A stretch of 20,801 nucleotides of DNA. It comes from a virus. Below the pieces are notes generated by a model. That model was not told the origin of the DNA. It was given only the letters and a program-made list of their open reading frames with translations, and did not search any database. Below are positions 5,639 through 13,219 of this stretch, piece after piece. Location of the stretch: IMG/VR virus record IMGVR_UViG_3300044616_000331, positions 1 to 20,801 of that record. The stretch is one strand, 5' to 3'. The position numbers and the translations under genes were made by a program. Every line of letters starts with the position of its first letter. The stretch's first letter is position 1.

Positions 5639-6184
5639 TCATACGGCTTTCTGGCTATCCAGCCACGCTTGCACCGCTGCTGGCACTTTATCTCCCTGTG
5701 TATATCGCAGGTGCCAAGGTTCTTCTGGCACTACCTCCCATGAAAACCCAAAGTCAAGTGCGTTCTTGAGCATCCACTCAAAGCGTTTACCAGATGCCTC
5801 ACTAATATCCACAGCAATACCAACGTTGTGCTGCGACGTGCCAGGAGCAGCCAAACTAGCAAGCTTCTCAGATTTCTTGTACCACTTAACACCATCCCAA
5901 GTACGGGTTGATGCACCAGCAATAGGTTCCTTTTGATAGCGTTGCAAGAACGCCGTAGTTTGCATCTCTAACGATCGGTATGTATCCCCAGCAGATGTGG
6001 GCTTAAACGGTTTGATGCCGTCAGCCAACGCCTTTGCACGCATCGCATGGTATGCGTCAGCTGCGCGCCAATGTAGCTTACCGTAAGGTTGTACGTCTCG
6101 AAGTAGGGAAGCTGGAAGGGCTCCAGGCTTTACACCTTTAAGATCCGCAGGCAATACAACCTTAACGATAGGCCACTTAGACAT
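5639..6184 (-). CDS. Endolysin: VanY-type D-Ala-D-Ala carboxypeptidase (peptidase M15)
   Basis: The zinc peptidase M15B signature is complete: GTSQHNVGIAVDIS (115-128) provides zinc ligands H119 and D126, and EEPWHLRY (154-161) provides the catalytic glutamate (E154/E155 position) and zinc ligand H158. An Arg-containing TYRSLEMQ segment (68-75) matches the region that binds the peptide carboxylate. Such enzymes cleave peptide bonds in the peptidoglycan stem or cross-bridge. There is no signal peptide, so release depends on the holin encoded just upstream, whose TAA overlaps this ATG (TAATG). Length (181 aa) equals a lone catalytic domain; no separate wall-binding domain is evident. Confidence 0.94.
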   Translation of the reverse strand: MSKWPIVKVVLPADLKGVKPGALPASLLRDVQPYGKLHWRAADAYHAMRAKALADGIKPFKPTSAGDTYRSLEMQTTAFLQRYQKEPIAGASTRTWDGVKWYKKSEKLASLAAPGTSQHNVGIAVDISEASGKRFEWMLKNALDFGFSWEVVPEEPWHLRYTQGDKVPAAVQAWLDSQKAV

Positions 6185-6429
6185 TACTTCTTTTTCTTTG
6201 CTGTACCAAACGCTGCAGAAATTTCATCAGCTGTAAGTTCACCATCTACTGATGCAGCAGCAAGTTTCTGTACCACACCAAACAAGGCTGTAAGACCTGC
6301 AACACCTGCCGACTTGACCACATCAACACCGAGGATTGCTCCACCTGTAATGATTGGTAAGGCTGATGCAATGAATAACGATACGAGTCGTTGTCCAAGG
6401 TCTAAAGCTTTTGCAATTGCTGAGTTCAT
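6184..6429 (-). CDS. Holin (r1t-like)
   Basis: The frame extends upstream, but ATG 6429 (MNSAIAKALDLG) has a clear ribosome-binding site (AAAGGA) and gives an 81-residue protein of normal holin size. It has two hydrophobic segments (LVSLFIASALPIITGGAILG, 15-34; SAGVAGLTALFGVVQKLAA, 40-58) and a lysine tail (TAKKKK). The composition and the GV-D between helices resemble phage r1t-type class II holins, which form membrane lesions that release the endolysin. It overlaps the endolysin start by one base and the preceding membrane-protein gene by four, so all three are coupled. Confidence 0.82.
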   Translation of the reverse strand: MNSAIAKALDLGQRLVSLFIASALPIITGGAILGVDVVKSAGVAGLTALFGVVQKLAAASVDGELTADEISAAFGTAKKKK

Positions 6430-6593
6430 TCTGTGTCCTTTTGTGTGAGGGATATAACTGAGTGTATTAAGATACCTACGCCCGTAAGAAGCATAGCTTG
6501 TCGCAAAGTAGGGCCCGATAAGGTAATTAAAACCATGCCAGTACCCACCCATGTCCAAGTATTTTCCATTACATACGTGATAACTCGTTTCAT
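6426..6593 (-). CDS. Small two-helix membrane protein (55 aa), possible second holin or antiholin
   Basis: ATG 6593-6591 overlaps the TAA of the PA14 gene (TAATG), and the TGA at 6428-6426 overlaps the holin start (ATGA), so the frame exactly fills the gap. The product starts MKRVITYVMENTW and has two probable membrane segments (WTWVGTGMVLITLSG, 13-27; LRQAMLLTGVGILIHSVISL, 30-49), with a short basic N-terminus and polar C-terminus. Small membrane proteins directly before a holin are often antiholins or accessory holins; that role is inferred from position. No sequence family is recognised. Confidence 0.8.
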   Translation of the reverse strand: MKRVITYVMENTWTWVGTGMVLITLSGPTLRQAMLLTGVGILIHSVISLTQKDTE

Positions 6594-8209
6594 TAACGTC
6601 TAATTCTAGTAGATGGCATTGCTGCAATAAGCGCCCCAGCAGCTACAAGGGTTCTGCGTGTCTTGACTGGGATGCTCGAGCCCGTAGGTACGTAGTCCTC
6701 AAACTCAGAGCCAAAGATGTCAATGGTTTTCTCAAACGCTTTCTTTACCTTGGTAGGGGCCTCTTCAATAGCTGCCGTAAACTCTTCTAACTGTTCCTCA
6801 GTTAGTTCCTTTACGTCAATCTGCTCAAACAATTCCTCTGCTTGATCCTCCGTAATGGCAGCTAACACCTCAGGGCTTGAGGCAATCTCAGTAGCTTGAT
6901 CTGAGGTAATCTCTGCAGCCAACACCTGGGTAATAGCAGCAACAATCTGCTCAGGTTCAGCCTCAACAAAAGTATTTAAGATCTCCTCTATCCGTTCGTC
7001 AGTAACTGGCTCATTAGCTGGGATATCAGGTAAGGTAGTAGATGATGACAACTGTGGCGATTCTTCTTCTGTATCTTGTGTATATACCCCTAGCGGTTCT
7101 GTTGTTGTTGAGGCATCTGTTTCGTCAAGAACAATCTCTTCAGGAACGGTATCATCAGGAAGAGTTACTTCAGGAAAAGTTACTTCAGGAAAAGTTACAT
7201 CAGGTTCAGCAATATCTCCAGGAAGACCGTCAGGATCGGTTATAAATGTTTCAGGTTCTGTGGTGTCAGACACAACTACTTCATCTGGTTCGGTTATAAA
7301 TGTTTCGGGCTCGGTTGTCTCAGTTACGACAACTATGGTTTCGTCTACGGTTATGTTGGTTACGGGCAGAGTCTCGATGGTGGGACTAATTGTTTCTTGA
7401 GGTCCTCCTAACTCCACTTCTATTACTTCAGGCTGGGTCGTGGTCGTGGAAACTATTACTTCTGTCGTTGTCGTCGTTCCCGTTGGTACTGGTAAAGATG
7501 TCGTGGTCGTCATTACAGGGACAGTCGTTTGAACAACAGTAGTAATACTTGTCGTCGTTGGGATCGTGAATGTTGTACTTGATTCCCATGATGTGGTGGT
7601 CTCCTGAACTGTAGTAGTACTAGATGTAGTAGTTGTTAATGCGATTGTAGTAGTAGTACTACTAGATGTAGTAGTGGTAGGTATTTCGTTAGTTGTGAAC
7701 ACTTCGTCTGGCACTATCATCCAGCCTTCGTCATCAATGTTCCATGCGAGCATGATGCACGAGTTCCCGCCATGCTCATACATCCACACATTGAAGGCGT
7801 TGCTTCCAGGTTCTAATATCAGTTCGCCTGACATCATCCATGAGCAACCTTGGTCGTTCCAGTTGCCGAATGTGTTGCCGTCAATCTCCATCTCGCCACC
7901 ATCATCTGTGGCAAGCATAAACTCTATGGTGTCGTGTTCAGGTATGTCGATAAAGCCTGTCATGTGGACCATGAACAGGTCGCCTGTGCAGTCTTCGTAT
8001 AGTTCGTAGTCGTAGTTGCGGTTGATGTTGTTCTCAACCTCTGTTCCACAAATTAGATATTCGGTGTCGGATTGTGTTGGCGGTATTTCGTCAATCGTGT
8101 AGTAGACGGTTTCGATTCCTGGGATTGGTTCAGCGTTGGCGTTCTGTGGTATTAACGCAAACAGGATTGCTGGTAGCGGTATAAGCCACCTTGTTAGATT
8201 GCGACCCAC
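6593..8209 (-). CDS. Secreted PA14-like domain protein with Thr-rich stalk
   Basis: This is a modular 538-residue protein. It has a signal peptide (1 to about 26, ending NANA), then a PA14-type carbohydrate-binding beta domain (about 72-165) with the hallmark DDGGEMEIDG (102-111). A Thr/Ser-rich mucin-like stretch (about 172-260) follows, then short acidic repeats (TTEPETFIT at 298 and 316; TFPEV near 339-348). The C-terminal helical acidic domain (about 400-500) ends in YVPTGSSIPV, a short hydrophobic run and a basic tail (RRTLVAAGALIAAM, STRIRR), like a membrane anchor. It may be exported from the infected cell or be a virion surface lectin; which is unresolved. The start is GTG with no clear ribosome-binding site, 3 bases after the preceding stop, so it is probably coupled. 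Confidence 0.85.
   Translation of the reverse strand: MGRNLTRWLIPLPAILFALIPQNANAEPIPGIETVYYTIDEIPPTQSDTEYLICGTEVENNINRNYDYELYEDCTGDLFMVHMTGFIDIPEHDTIEFMLATDDGGEMEIDGNTFGNWNDQGCSWMMSGELILEPGSNAFNVWMYEHGGNSCIMLAWNIDDEGWMIVPDEVFTTNEIPTTTTSSSTTTTIALTTTTSSTTTVQETTTSWESSTTFTIPTTTSITTVVQTTVPVMTTTTSLPVPTGTTTTTEVIVSTTTTQPEVIEVELGGPQETISPTIETLPVTNITVDETIVVVTETTEPETFITEPDEVVVSDTTEPETFITDPDGLPGDIAEPDVTFPEVTFPEVTLPDDTVPEEIVLDETDASTTTEPLGVYTQDTEEESPQLSSSTTLPDIPANEPVTDERIEEILNTFVEAEPEQIVAAITQVLAAEITSDQATEIASSPEVLAAITEDQAEELFEQIDVKELTEEQLEEFTAAIEEAPTKVKKAFEKTIDIFGSEFEDYVPTGSSIPVKTRRTLVAAGALIAAMPSTRIRR
7155..7330 (-). repeat. Acidic coding repeats in the PA14 protein gene
   Basis: Two near-identical segments encode TTEPETFIT 18 residues apart (about 7238-7264 and 7292-7318). 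A tandem 15-base unit (about 7158-7204) encodes TFPEV/TFPEV/TLPDD. These look like in-frame duplications that lengthen a stalk. Confidence 0.75.
7430..7696 (-). repeat. Thr-codon low-complexity tract in the PA14 protein gene
   Basis: The minus strand is dominated by ACT/ACA/ACG triplets interspersed with TCT/TCA, encoding runs of four or five threonines. The plus strand shows the matching GTAGTAGTA patterns near 7610-7680. Mixed synonymous codons suggest selection for threonine rather than recent triplet slippage, though length variation is likely. Confidence 0.85.
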
Positions 8210-8212
8210 ACT

Positions 8213-8560
8213 TTAAGACTCTACAAATTCCCATTGTTGATTTGCTTCAGACCAAATTTGTGGTTTGCCAAAAACTGCAACCAATGGTACTGGTGGTTGC
8301 CAATCATGATTGCTGTCTAGAGTCCACGAAGGAAAAGGTTGTGGTCGCACAAACACATCAGCATCAGCATCGTAAGTATAGCCAATGCCTGCGTGTTGTT
8401 TGCGTATGTTGTTGTTAAATGAAGTCCTCACACATTTTTGACCACGAAAATTACCATACCACTCTTCAGGTGTAAGACCTTCAATGAGTTCTGTTTCATC
8501 AATACCCGAAATAACTTCAGTTACAACATTATTGGAATCAAGAAATGCGTAATATGCCAT
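8213..8560 (-). CDS. Phage tail-appendage-associated protein (115 aa)
   Basis: ATG 8560-8558 overlaps the previous TAA (TAATG) and gives the usual start MAYYAFLDSNN; an in-frame ATG three codons earlier is less likely. Conserved landmarks are RTSFNNNIRK (45-54), AGIGYTYD (57-64) and PQPFPSWTLD (73-82), a pattern I recognise from small structural proteins of marine cyanophages and other aquatic phages, where the C-terminal part ends in a W-rich strand pair. It probably belongs to the tail-fibre or baseplate region. The exact role (structural versus fibre chaperone) is unknown. Confidence 0.82.
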   Translation of the reverse strand: MAYYAFLDSNNVVTEVISGIDETELIEGLTPEEWYGNFRGQKCVRTSFNNNIRKQHAGIGYTYDADADVFVRPQPFPSWTLDSNHDWQPPVPLVAVFGKPQIWSEANQQWEFVES

Positions 8561-9465
8561 TATGACCAACTCACATTTCCTGTACCAGCGGTGATTGTTA
8601 CAATTGCGCTATTCCCAACAACTGAACTCGTGCCAGTTAATCCCGCACCAATGGTAATCACTCCCGCAGTTTTAGGCCAACGCAAAACTACTAAACCGCT
8701 ACCGCCTGCACCCGCCCCTTCAAGACTAGCACCGCCAGCACCTACGGTCACAGTATAGTTGGTTCCTCTAACTACAGATACTTTACTTTCCGCTGCTGAA
8801 TTACCACCCGAAGTTCCGTAACTTGTTCTATAACCACCAGCGCCACCGCCACCATGAAAGTTGCCAAAGTTTACGTCTCTAGCACCGCCACCGCTGCCTG
8901 TATTTACTGTACCCGAGACACCTCCTGCGTTATTGTTTCCAGCGCCACCACCGCCTGCACCACCTGATGTGCCCCCACTAGGTGCGTATTGAGCAGCACC
9001 GCCACCACCAGCACGAGTAACTGCTGTGCCAGTTATTGAACTTTCCAAACCATCGCCACCATTACCACCAGGAGCACCAGCGCCATAGTTGCTATAGCCC
9101 ACTTGACCAGCACCACCACCACCACCACCATTTCCGTTACCGCCATCGAAGCCTTGATTAGCAGTAGCCACACCTTTTCCTACCCCAGTTCCTGTTGAAC
9201 CAGCACCACCGCCCGAACCGCCAGTTCCACCATACTGAGTGCCCGCACCACCACCAAAACCACCACCAGTAGAAGTAATTGTGCTAAAAACACTATTGCT
9301 CCCTGGAAGCCCATTTCCGTAACCAGCACTCTGTGTGTAATAACCACCCGATCCCCCACCTGCAATTACTAAAAAATCAATAGATATTGGTGGAACAAAA
9401 TTAGGGCTAGGACCCCAAGACGCAACTGCTTGTCCTGCCCGAAAACGTTTGCCAAATCTAGACAT
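8560..9465 (-). CDS. Glycine-rich tail adhesin-like protein
   Basis: The protein opens with a short basic N-terminus (MSRFGKRFRAGQ), then ISIDFLVIAGGGSGG (about 27-41) and about 200 residues of glycine-rich sequence (GGNGNGGGGGGAGQ and similar). It closes with GGSGLVVLRWP, the standard end of phage/bacterial glycine-rich domains (FLVIAGGG...GSGLVVLRWP). A short beta-rich tail repeats GTSSVVGNSAIVTITAGTG. Glycine-rich sandwich domains form receptor-binding tips in some phages (for example T-even gp38). Here the gene lies among appendage genes, so a host-recognition role is likely but inferred. The region should vary quickly between relatives. It starts 9 bases after the preceding stop. Confidence 0.85.
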   Translation of the reverse strand: MSRFGKRFRAGQAVASWGPSPNFVPPISIDFLVIAGGGSGGYYTQSAGYGNGLPGSNSVFSTITSTGGGFGGGAGTQYGGTGGSGGGAGSTGTGVGKGVATANQGFDGGNGNGGGGGGAGQVGYSNYGAGAPGGNGGDGLESSITGTAVTRAGGGGAAQYAPSGGTSGGAGGGGAGNNNAGGVSGTVNTGSGGGARDVNFGNFHGGGGAGGYRTSYGTSGGNSAAESKVSVVRGTNYTVTVGAGGASLEGAGAGGSGLVVLRWPKTAGVITIGAGLTGTSSVVGNSAIVTITAGTGNVSWS

Positions 9466-9474
9466 TGCTAAACC

Positions 9475-9837
9475 TTACGCCGTGATTCGATTTACATAAC
9501 CAAAAATGTTGATTGCGCTAGTCGTTGCAGCAAAGGCAGCAACAACCAACGGAGTAGCGTTCCCTTTAATAATCAAACCTGGAACCACTAGATACAAACC
9601 TGATTCTGCAGGAACGGTAAACTCCATAATGTCACCACCAGCAGTTGCACCACCCCACTCAATCGTCAATTTGCGATCAGTTGTATCATAGTTTGCTGCA
9701 TACAACCAAATCTCATCAACAGTTGTTGCCGTAGATGAACCAGTATGAACAGTTTTACCTGGGGTTGCGGAATCATCAATGTGAATGCCGCGACCATCGG
9801 TTGAGCCACTAAGTGGAATTTTACTAAATGTTGCCAT
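9475..9837 (-). CDS. Virion structural protein, probable appendage or decoration (120 aa)
   Basis: This short, beta-rich, low-lysine protein has no cysteine. Landmarks are GRGIHIDDSATPGKTVHTG (16-34), an EIWLYAANYDTTDRKLTIEWGG core, the strand pair ESGLYLVVPGLIIKG and FGYVNRITA at the end. The DEIWLYA and VPGLIIKG pattern resembles small phage head or tail decoration proteins of aquatic phages. The ATG at 9837 follows an AGGAG ribosome-binding site. Position between two fibre-like genes suggests an appendage component; family function is not known to me. Confidence 0.75.
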   Translation of the reverse strand: MATFSKIPLSGSTDGRGIHIDDSATPGKTVHTGSSTATTVDEIWLYAANYDTTDRKLTIEWGGATAGGDIMEFTVPAESGLYLVVPGLIIKGNATPLVVAAFAATTSAINIFGYVNRITA

Positions 9838-9852
9838 GTGTTGTCTCCTATA

Positions 9853-10365
9853 TTATCCGAAAATCTGTGAACCCAAAACAATAGCCGAATCATCGCCCGA
9901 GCTGATACCTGAAGTCGGCGCAACAGCCCAAGTTGCATCAGTACCGTTTGAGGTTAGCAAATAACCGTTAGCGCCGATAGCAATACGGGTGGGATCGCCA
10001 GATGAATTAAGAGTTAGTAAATCGCCACGAGTAGTTAAGGCAGCATGAAATTGATTTGCTTCGTCAGCGTCGGTCGCTGTGAAAACTGGATAGCAAGTAG
10101 CACCAGCAGAATGTGAACTAGCTGAAGTGCCGTCTACACCACGAGTAATAGATGAAAGTGATCCAGTTGATCGAGAACCAACAAGAACTTTTTCTTCTGT
10201 TGACAGACCTGGATCGATAACCATGTGGAAAGGTCCACCTGCAGTTGTAGGCCAGTTGGTTACTGTTCCAGTAAGCGAAGCAGTTGTGTCACCAGAAGTA
10301 ATACCACTAGTAAGTGTGCAAGCAGGAGCTGCACCTGCATACGATCTCCTAGTTACTGCTGACAT
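9853..10365 (-). CDS. Tail fibre/tip protein with RG-x-GT module
   Basis: Residues 12-100 form a beta-rich module with EEKVLVGS and RGVDGTSASSHSAGA (75-89). The C-terminal part contains TTRGDLLTLNSSGDPTRIAI (111-130) and GYLLTSNGTDATW, the standard tail-fibre phrase 'gDll...g...rl.iGa.G..L.snG...W' found where fibres meet their tip or chaperone domains. It therefore very likely belongs to the tail appendage. The RG-x-GT module occurs at the same residue positions in the connector-like protein encoded at 12228-13115. ATG 10365 follows an AGGAG ribosome-binding site, 8 bases after the preceding stop. Confidence 0.83.
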   Translation of the reverse strand: MSAVTRRSYAGAAPACTLTSGITSGDTTASLTGTVTNWPTTAGGPFHMVIDPGLSTEEKVLVGSRSTGSLSSITRGVDGTSASSHSAGATCYPVFTATDADEANQFHAALTTRGDLLTLNSSGDPTRIAIGANGYLLTSNGTDATWAVAPTSGISSGDDSAIVLGSQIFG

Positions 10366-10373
10366 TTATTCTC

Positions 10374-12224
10374 CTAATCCTGCACAGATCTCATTGTAAC
10401 AACACAGACACCTTCAAGGTTCCACTTTCCTTGGACGCCGTCAAGAACTTGGAATTCCAAGTCCTCTACGACTACCGAAAAGGTCTCCGTATTTTCTTGA
10501 TAGTTTACCACACGTGGATTTGTAACTAGGTTTCTTAACAGGGTTAGTTCGCTTTCTACATCTAGGTAATATTCGATGCCGTTGATTACCTGCTGGTGAT
10601 GCATAAGTAGAGGTACCTTAAATACCTGGCTTCGGGCTGGAGATGCGTAGGCTCGAGCCATCCAACGTGTCACGGTTGGTCCAGTAGTGGTAGTACCCCT
10701 AGTAAAGTCCAGCCTAAAAGAAGCCTCAATGAATTTGGCTTGTGGACCAGTAGCAACAGACTCAGTAGCTGACGCAACATTGTGTGCTGTCATTGCTGTA
10801 TACGTTCCAGTATCACTAGAGATATACGGAGTTACAGTACCAGCTAACGGGGTGCTGCGGATATCAAACTTAGCTACAAACTTTCTATCTGGAATACCCC
10901 ACCTGTAAATACCGCTAGTGATTGAACCAGATGCAACAAGGTCTGTTGATTCAGCGTAAAGCCCTACACCAGAAATGGCAAACAATCGTTTTGAGTTAAA
11001 TGTTCCCGCAGCCTGAACTGTACCCCCAACGCTAGCCATTAAGTCGGAAGCGTAAGCTGGGACGTTAACCGCAGTAAAAGTTGAAAGATCTAACCGTCCA
11101 AGTCCTGATGCTGAAGCAGCAAAGTCTGACCAAGTAAACCAAACAAAATTACCTTCAGCAGTAAATTGATTTATGTTCCCACTAGTCGAAATAAGAGCAC
11201 CAGTAGTTAAATCCCCATTGTTATCTGCTGTTGCAAACCGCACACCTTTGTTTGTACCAATCAATACGCCGTTAAGATATGAACCGAGATGTGTTGGGAT
11301 TTCTCCAATCGGTAAATCAAGTGCGACCACAGGTGTGTCCAGTACTGCAGCACTAGAAATTGTAATCTTGTAAATTGCCCCACGATTGCCTGTAGATCCA
11401 GCTGCGTAAATAGCGTTAGGGCCAGATGATGAACCTAACCAACCCCAGTCAGTTAGTGGATGTGTGTAGTCCGCAGCTCCTACGTTGCCTTTAGGATTGT
11501 AGTAAAGCTTGTGATGGTTTGCACTATCACCGCCAGTAACAATAAAAAATCCTTTTGACAAATCCACGTAGCCAAACTCTTGACCATAAGCAACGTTGAC
11601 TGGTGTGTGACTTGAAGGTACTTTCCATAATCCATACGAATTAGTTGTGCCTGGATAGGTTAAATAAATAGATGATCCATCGCTAACCATGTCACGTGGT
11701 GTGCCAGTAGGTAGCCCAGTTACAGCTGTCCATGTTGGACTTGATGCATACGGATTCGTTGAATAGTAAAGACTTGTACCATCCAAGAAATAAACTTCTG
11801 TGTCAGTTGTAGCAATTTTTAAGTTGGTGCCAGTAGCTGACTTTGACAAAGCCACAGTCTTCAACAATGAAATCTGACCTTTGGTCCATGGATCAATTCC
11901 TTGACTTGTGTAAAACCTATAGTCTTGTGCTTCTGCTGTATCGGCATACTTCTGCCCAGCACCAAGATGCCATGATGATTCACCGCGACGCCACAAACCC
12001 TGTGGGTTAATTGCTGCTTCGCCAGGTGTCGTTGATTGGTCAACCGAATCTCGAACCCTAGGTTCAAACCCACGTGAAAAGAGATTTGATTTGGAATCTA
12101 CAAGGAACGGTCTTGAATCGATAGCAACAGGAAAAATATCTGGAACCAAAGAACTACTTTCCTTTCCCGCAAAGTAAGGAACGGCTGGATAGTAAGCATC
12201 CGTATACCGCAGTACTAATGTCAC
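10374..12224 (-). CDS. Large tail protein (minor tail / nozzle-like)
   Basis: This 616-residue beta-rich protein starts at GTG 12224, which has an AAGGGA ribosome-binding site. Near residues 77-120 it contains GLWRRGESSWHLGAGQKYAD and RFYTSQGIDPWTKGQISLL, a passage typical of actinophage minor tail proteins. The middle (about 120-420) consists of repeated short strands with SSIYLTYPG, NAIYAAGSTG and GAIYKITISSA types, suggestive of a beta-propeller. The C-terminal 150 residues form a separate domain ending EGVCVVTMRSVQD. After a connector-like gene, a protein this size could be the tail nozzle of a short-tailed virion or a minor tail protein; the sequence alone does not decide. Confidence 0.8.
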   Translation of the reverse strand: MTLVLRYTDAYYPAVPYFAGKESSSLVPDIFPVAIDSRPFLVDSKSNLFSRGFEPRVRDSVDQSTTPGEAAINPQGLWRRGESSWHLGAGQKYADTAEAQDYRFYTSQGIDPWTKGQISLLKTVALSKSATGTNLKIATTDTEVYFLDGTSLYYSTNPYASSPTWTAVTGLPTGTPRDMVSDGSSIYLTYPGTTNSYGLWKVPSSHTPVNVAYGQEFGYVDLSKGFFIVTGGDSANHHKLYYNPKGNVGAADYTHPLTDWGWLGSSSGPNAIYAAGSTGNRGAIYKITISSAAVLDTPVVALDLPIGEIPTHLGSYLNGVLIGTNKGVRFATADNNGDLTTGALISTSGNINQFTAEGNFVWFTWSDFAASASGLGRLDLSTFTAVNVPAYASDLMASVGGTVQAAGTFNSKRLFAISGVGLYAESTDLVASGSITSGIYRWGIPDRKFVAKFDIRSTPLAGTVTPYISSDTGTYTAMTAHNVASATESVATGPQAKFIEASFRLDFTRGTTTTGPTVTRWMARAYASPARSQVFKVPLLMHHQQVINGIEYYLDVESELTLLRNLVTNPRVVNYQENTETFSVVVEDLEFQVLDGVQGKWNLEGVCVVTMRSVQD

Positions 12225-12227
12225 CGA

Positions 12228-13115
12228 TCATTCCCTTGTCAAGAATGTCGGATACGACCGCATTAAGCGAGCAGCCTCCGCAATGATTCTGTCTCTCCGT
12301 AATTGTCTTAGTGCTGTTGCGGAGTTGGTAATTGCGCCTGATGCAACTTCTTCTGCTCTACGAGTATCACCTTGTGATTCAACAAAGTTGCGTTTAATTT
12401 CCCGTGGTGCCATCAACCTAAGTTGTGTGCCCACGACAACGATATCTTCTATCGATTCTTGTATGCCGCAATCTGTATTGAGATTAGTTGCCTCGGTGGT
12501 AACCGAGCTGTAAGGTGCTTTATAAATAATGCGAAGTCTGCCTGGGTATACTGCTTGATCAAACTTCAAAGCAAAACCAGAAGCAAAGTCATCTGTTGGC
12601 AGGTCGCGAACAAGTTTTACTTTGCGAGCAACTGGATAATCATCGGTTAGATACCGAACCGATACATTTAAAATGTCAATAACATCGGTAGCGGATGTTA
12701 GGTTAATCATTCTGTCTGTACCGTTGTATGTAAAATTTACTGCTTTGACTTGGAACAATCCATTGACTGGTGACGATAGATCTAAGACTTCATCGTTGAT
12801 GGCTTCAAGAACTTGTGCTCTAGGGAATCTAGGATTAACAGTAACCAATGCGCCAGCAGTATGTGCAGCTGCAGTAGTTCCATTGAACCCACGCTCTACG
12901 GTTAAAGTTTTTGTAGGTACATCTGCAGCCCAAATATAAAACACTTCAGATTCGATTTCAAAAATCTGCCCAGCACGCAACCCCTCAAGGGCATAAGTGC
13001 AAACAATACTAGTGGCAGAACTGTTTACGGTAGAGGCCAACTTGTTGCGGGCCTCCACCGTTCCAGATAGAAGTTGCCGCAACGTTTTATTAATTACCGT
13101 TGCTGCTGTTGTCAT
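12228..13115 (-). CDS. Connector/adaptor-like structural protein
   Basis: The first 95 residues form a strand-rich module (STVNSSATSIVCTYAL, IESEVFYIW, then RGFNGTTAAAHTAGA at 75-89). From about 96 a second part (RFPRAQVLEAINDEVLDLS) resembles the helical start of head-tail adaptors (the T7 gp11 or gp6-like class). The C-terminus is helical and basic (LRQLRRDRIIAEAARLMRSY) and ends PTFLTRE. Position, after capsid and before the big tail protein, fits a head-tail connector. ATG 13115 overlaps the stop of the tiny 13115-13219 gene (TAATG). The adaptor role is inferred. Confidence 0.68.
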   Translation of the reverse strand: MTTAATVINKTLRQLLSGTVEARNKLASTVNSSATSIVCTYALEGLRAGQIFEIESEVFYIWAADVPTKTLTVERGFNGTTAAAHTAGALVTVNPRFPRAQVLEAINDEVLDLSSPVNGLFQVKAVNFTYNGTDRMINLTSATDVIDILNVSVRYLTDDYPVARKVKLVRDLPTDDFASGFALKFDQAVYPGRLRIIYKAPYSSVTTEATNLNTDCGIQESIEDIVVVGTQLRLMAPREIKRNFVESQGDTRRAEEVASGAITNSATALRQLRRDRIIAEAARLMRSYPTFLTRE

Positions 13116-13219
13116 TACTTCTTTTTCTTAGCTTTCATCTTCATCTTCATCTTTTCTTTCTTAGCCATCGCCATACCTTTTGGGGTGTAAGCGAATTCCT
13201 TTTTTCCTACTTTTGGCAT
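13115..13219 (-). CDS. Tiny lysine-rich protein (34 aa)
   Basis: ATG 13219-13217 overlaps the previous TAA and the TAA at 13117-13115 overlaps the next ATG (both TAATG), so the frame fits its slot exactly. The peptide starts MPKVGKKEFAYTPKGMAMAK and ends in a Lys/Met tail built from a tandem ATGAAG hexamer. The MPKVGKKEF-YTPKG-M-AKK pattern recurs in small proteins near structural genes of aquatic phages. With about half of its residues lysine it could bind nucleic acid or an acidic partner. No function is known; the conserved start argues that it is translated. Confidence 0.75.
   Translation of the reverse strand: MPKVGKKEFAYTPKGMAMAKKEKMKMKMKAKKKK

Noticed and set aside
8560-13115. Programmed -1 frameshift / tail-assembly chaperone pair and tape measure
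   Set aside because: No slippery heptamer joined to an overlapping second frame was found, and no long helical tape-measure gene is present in the tail region.
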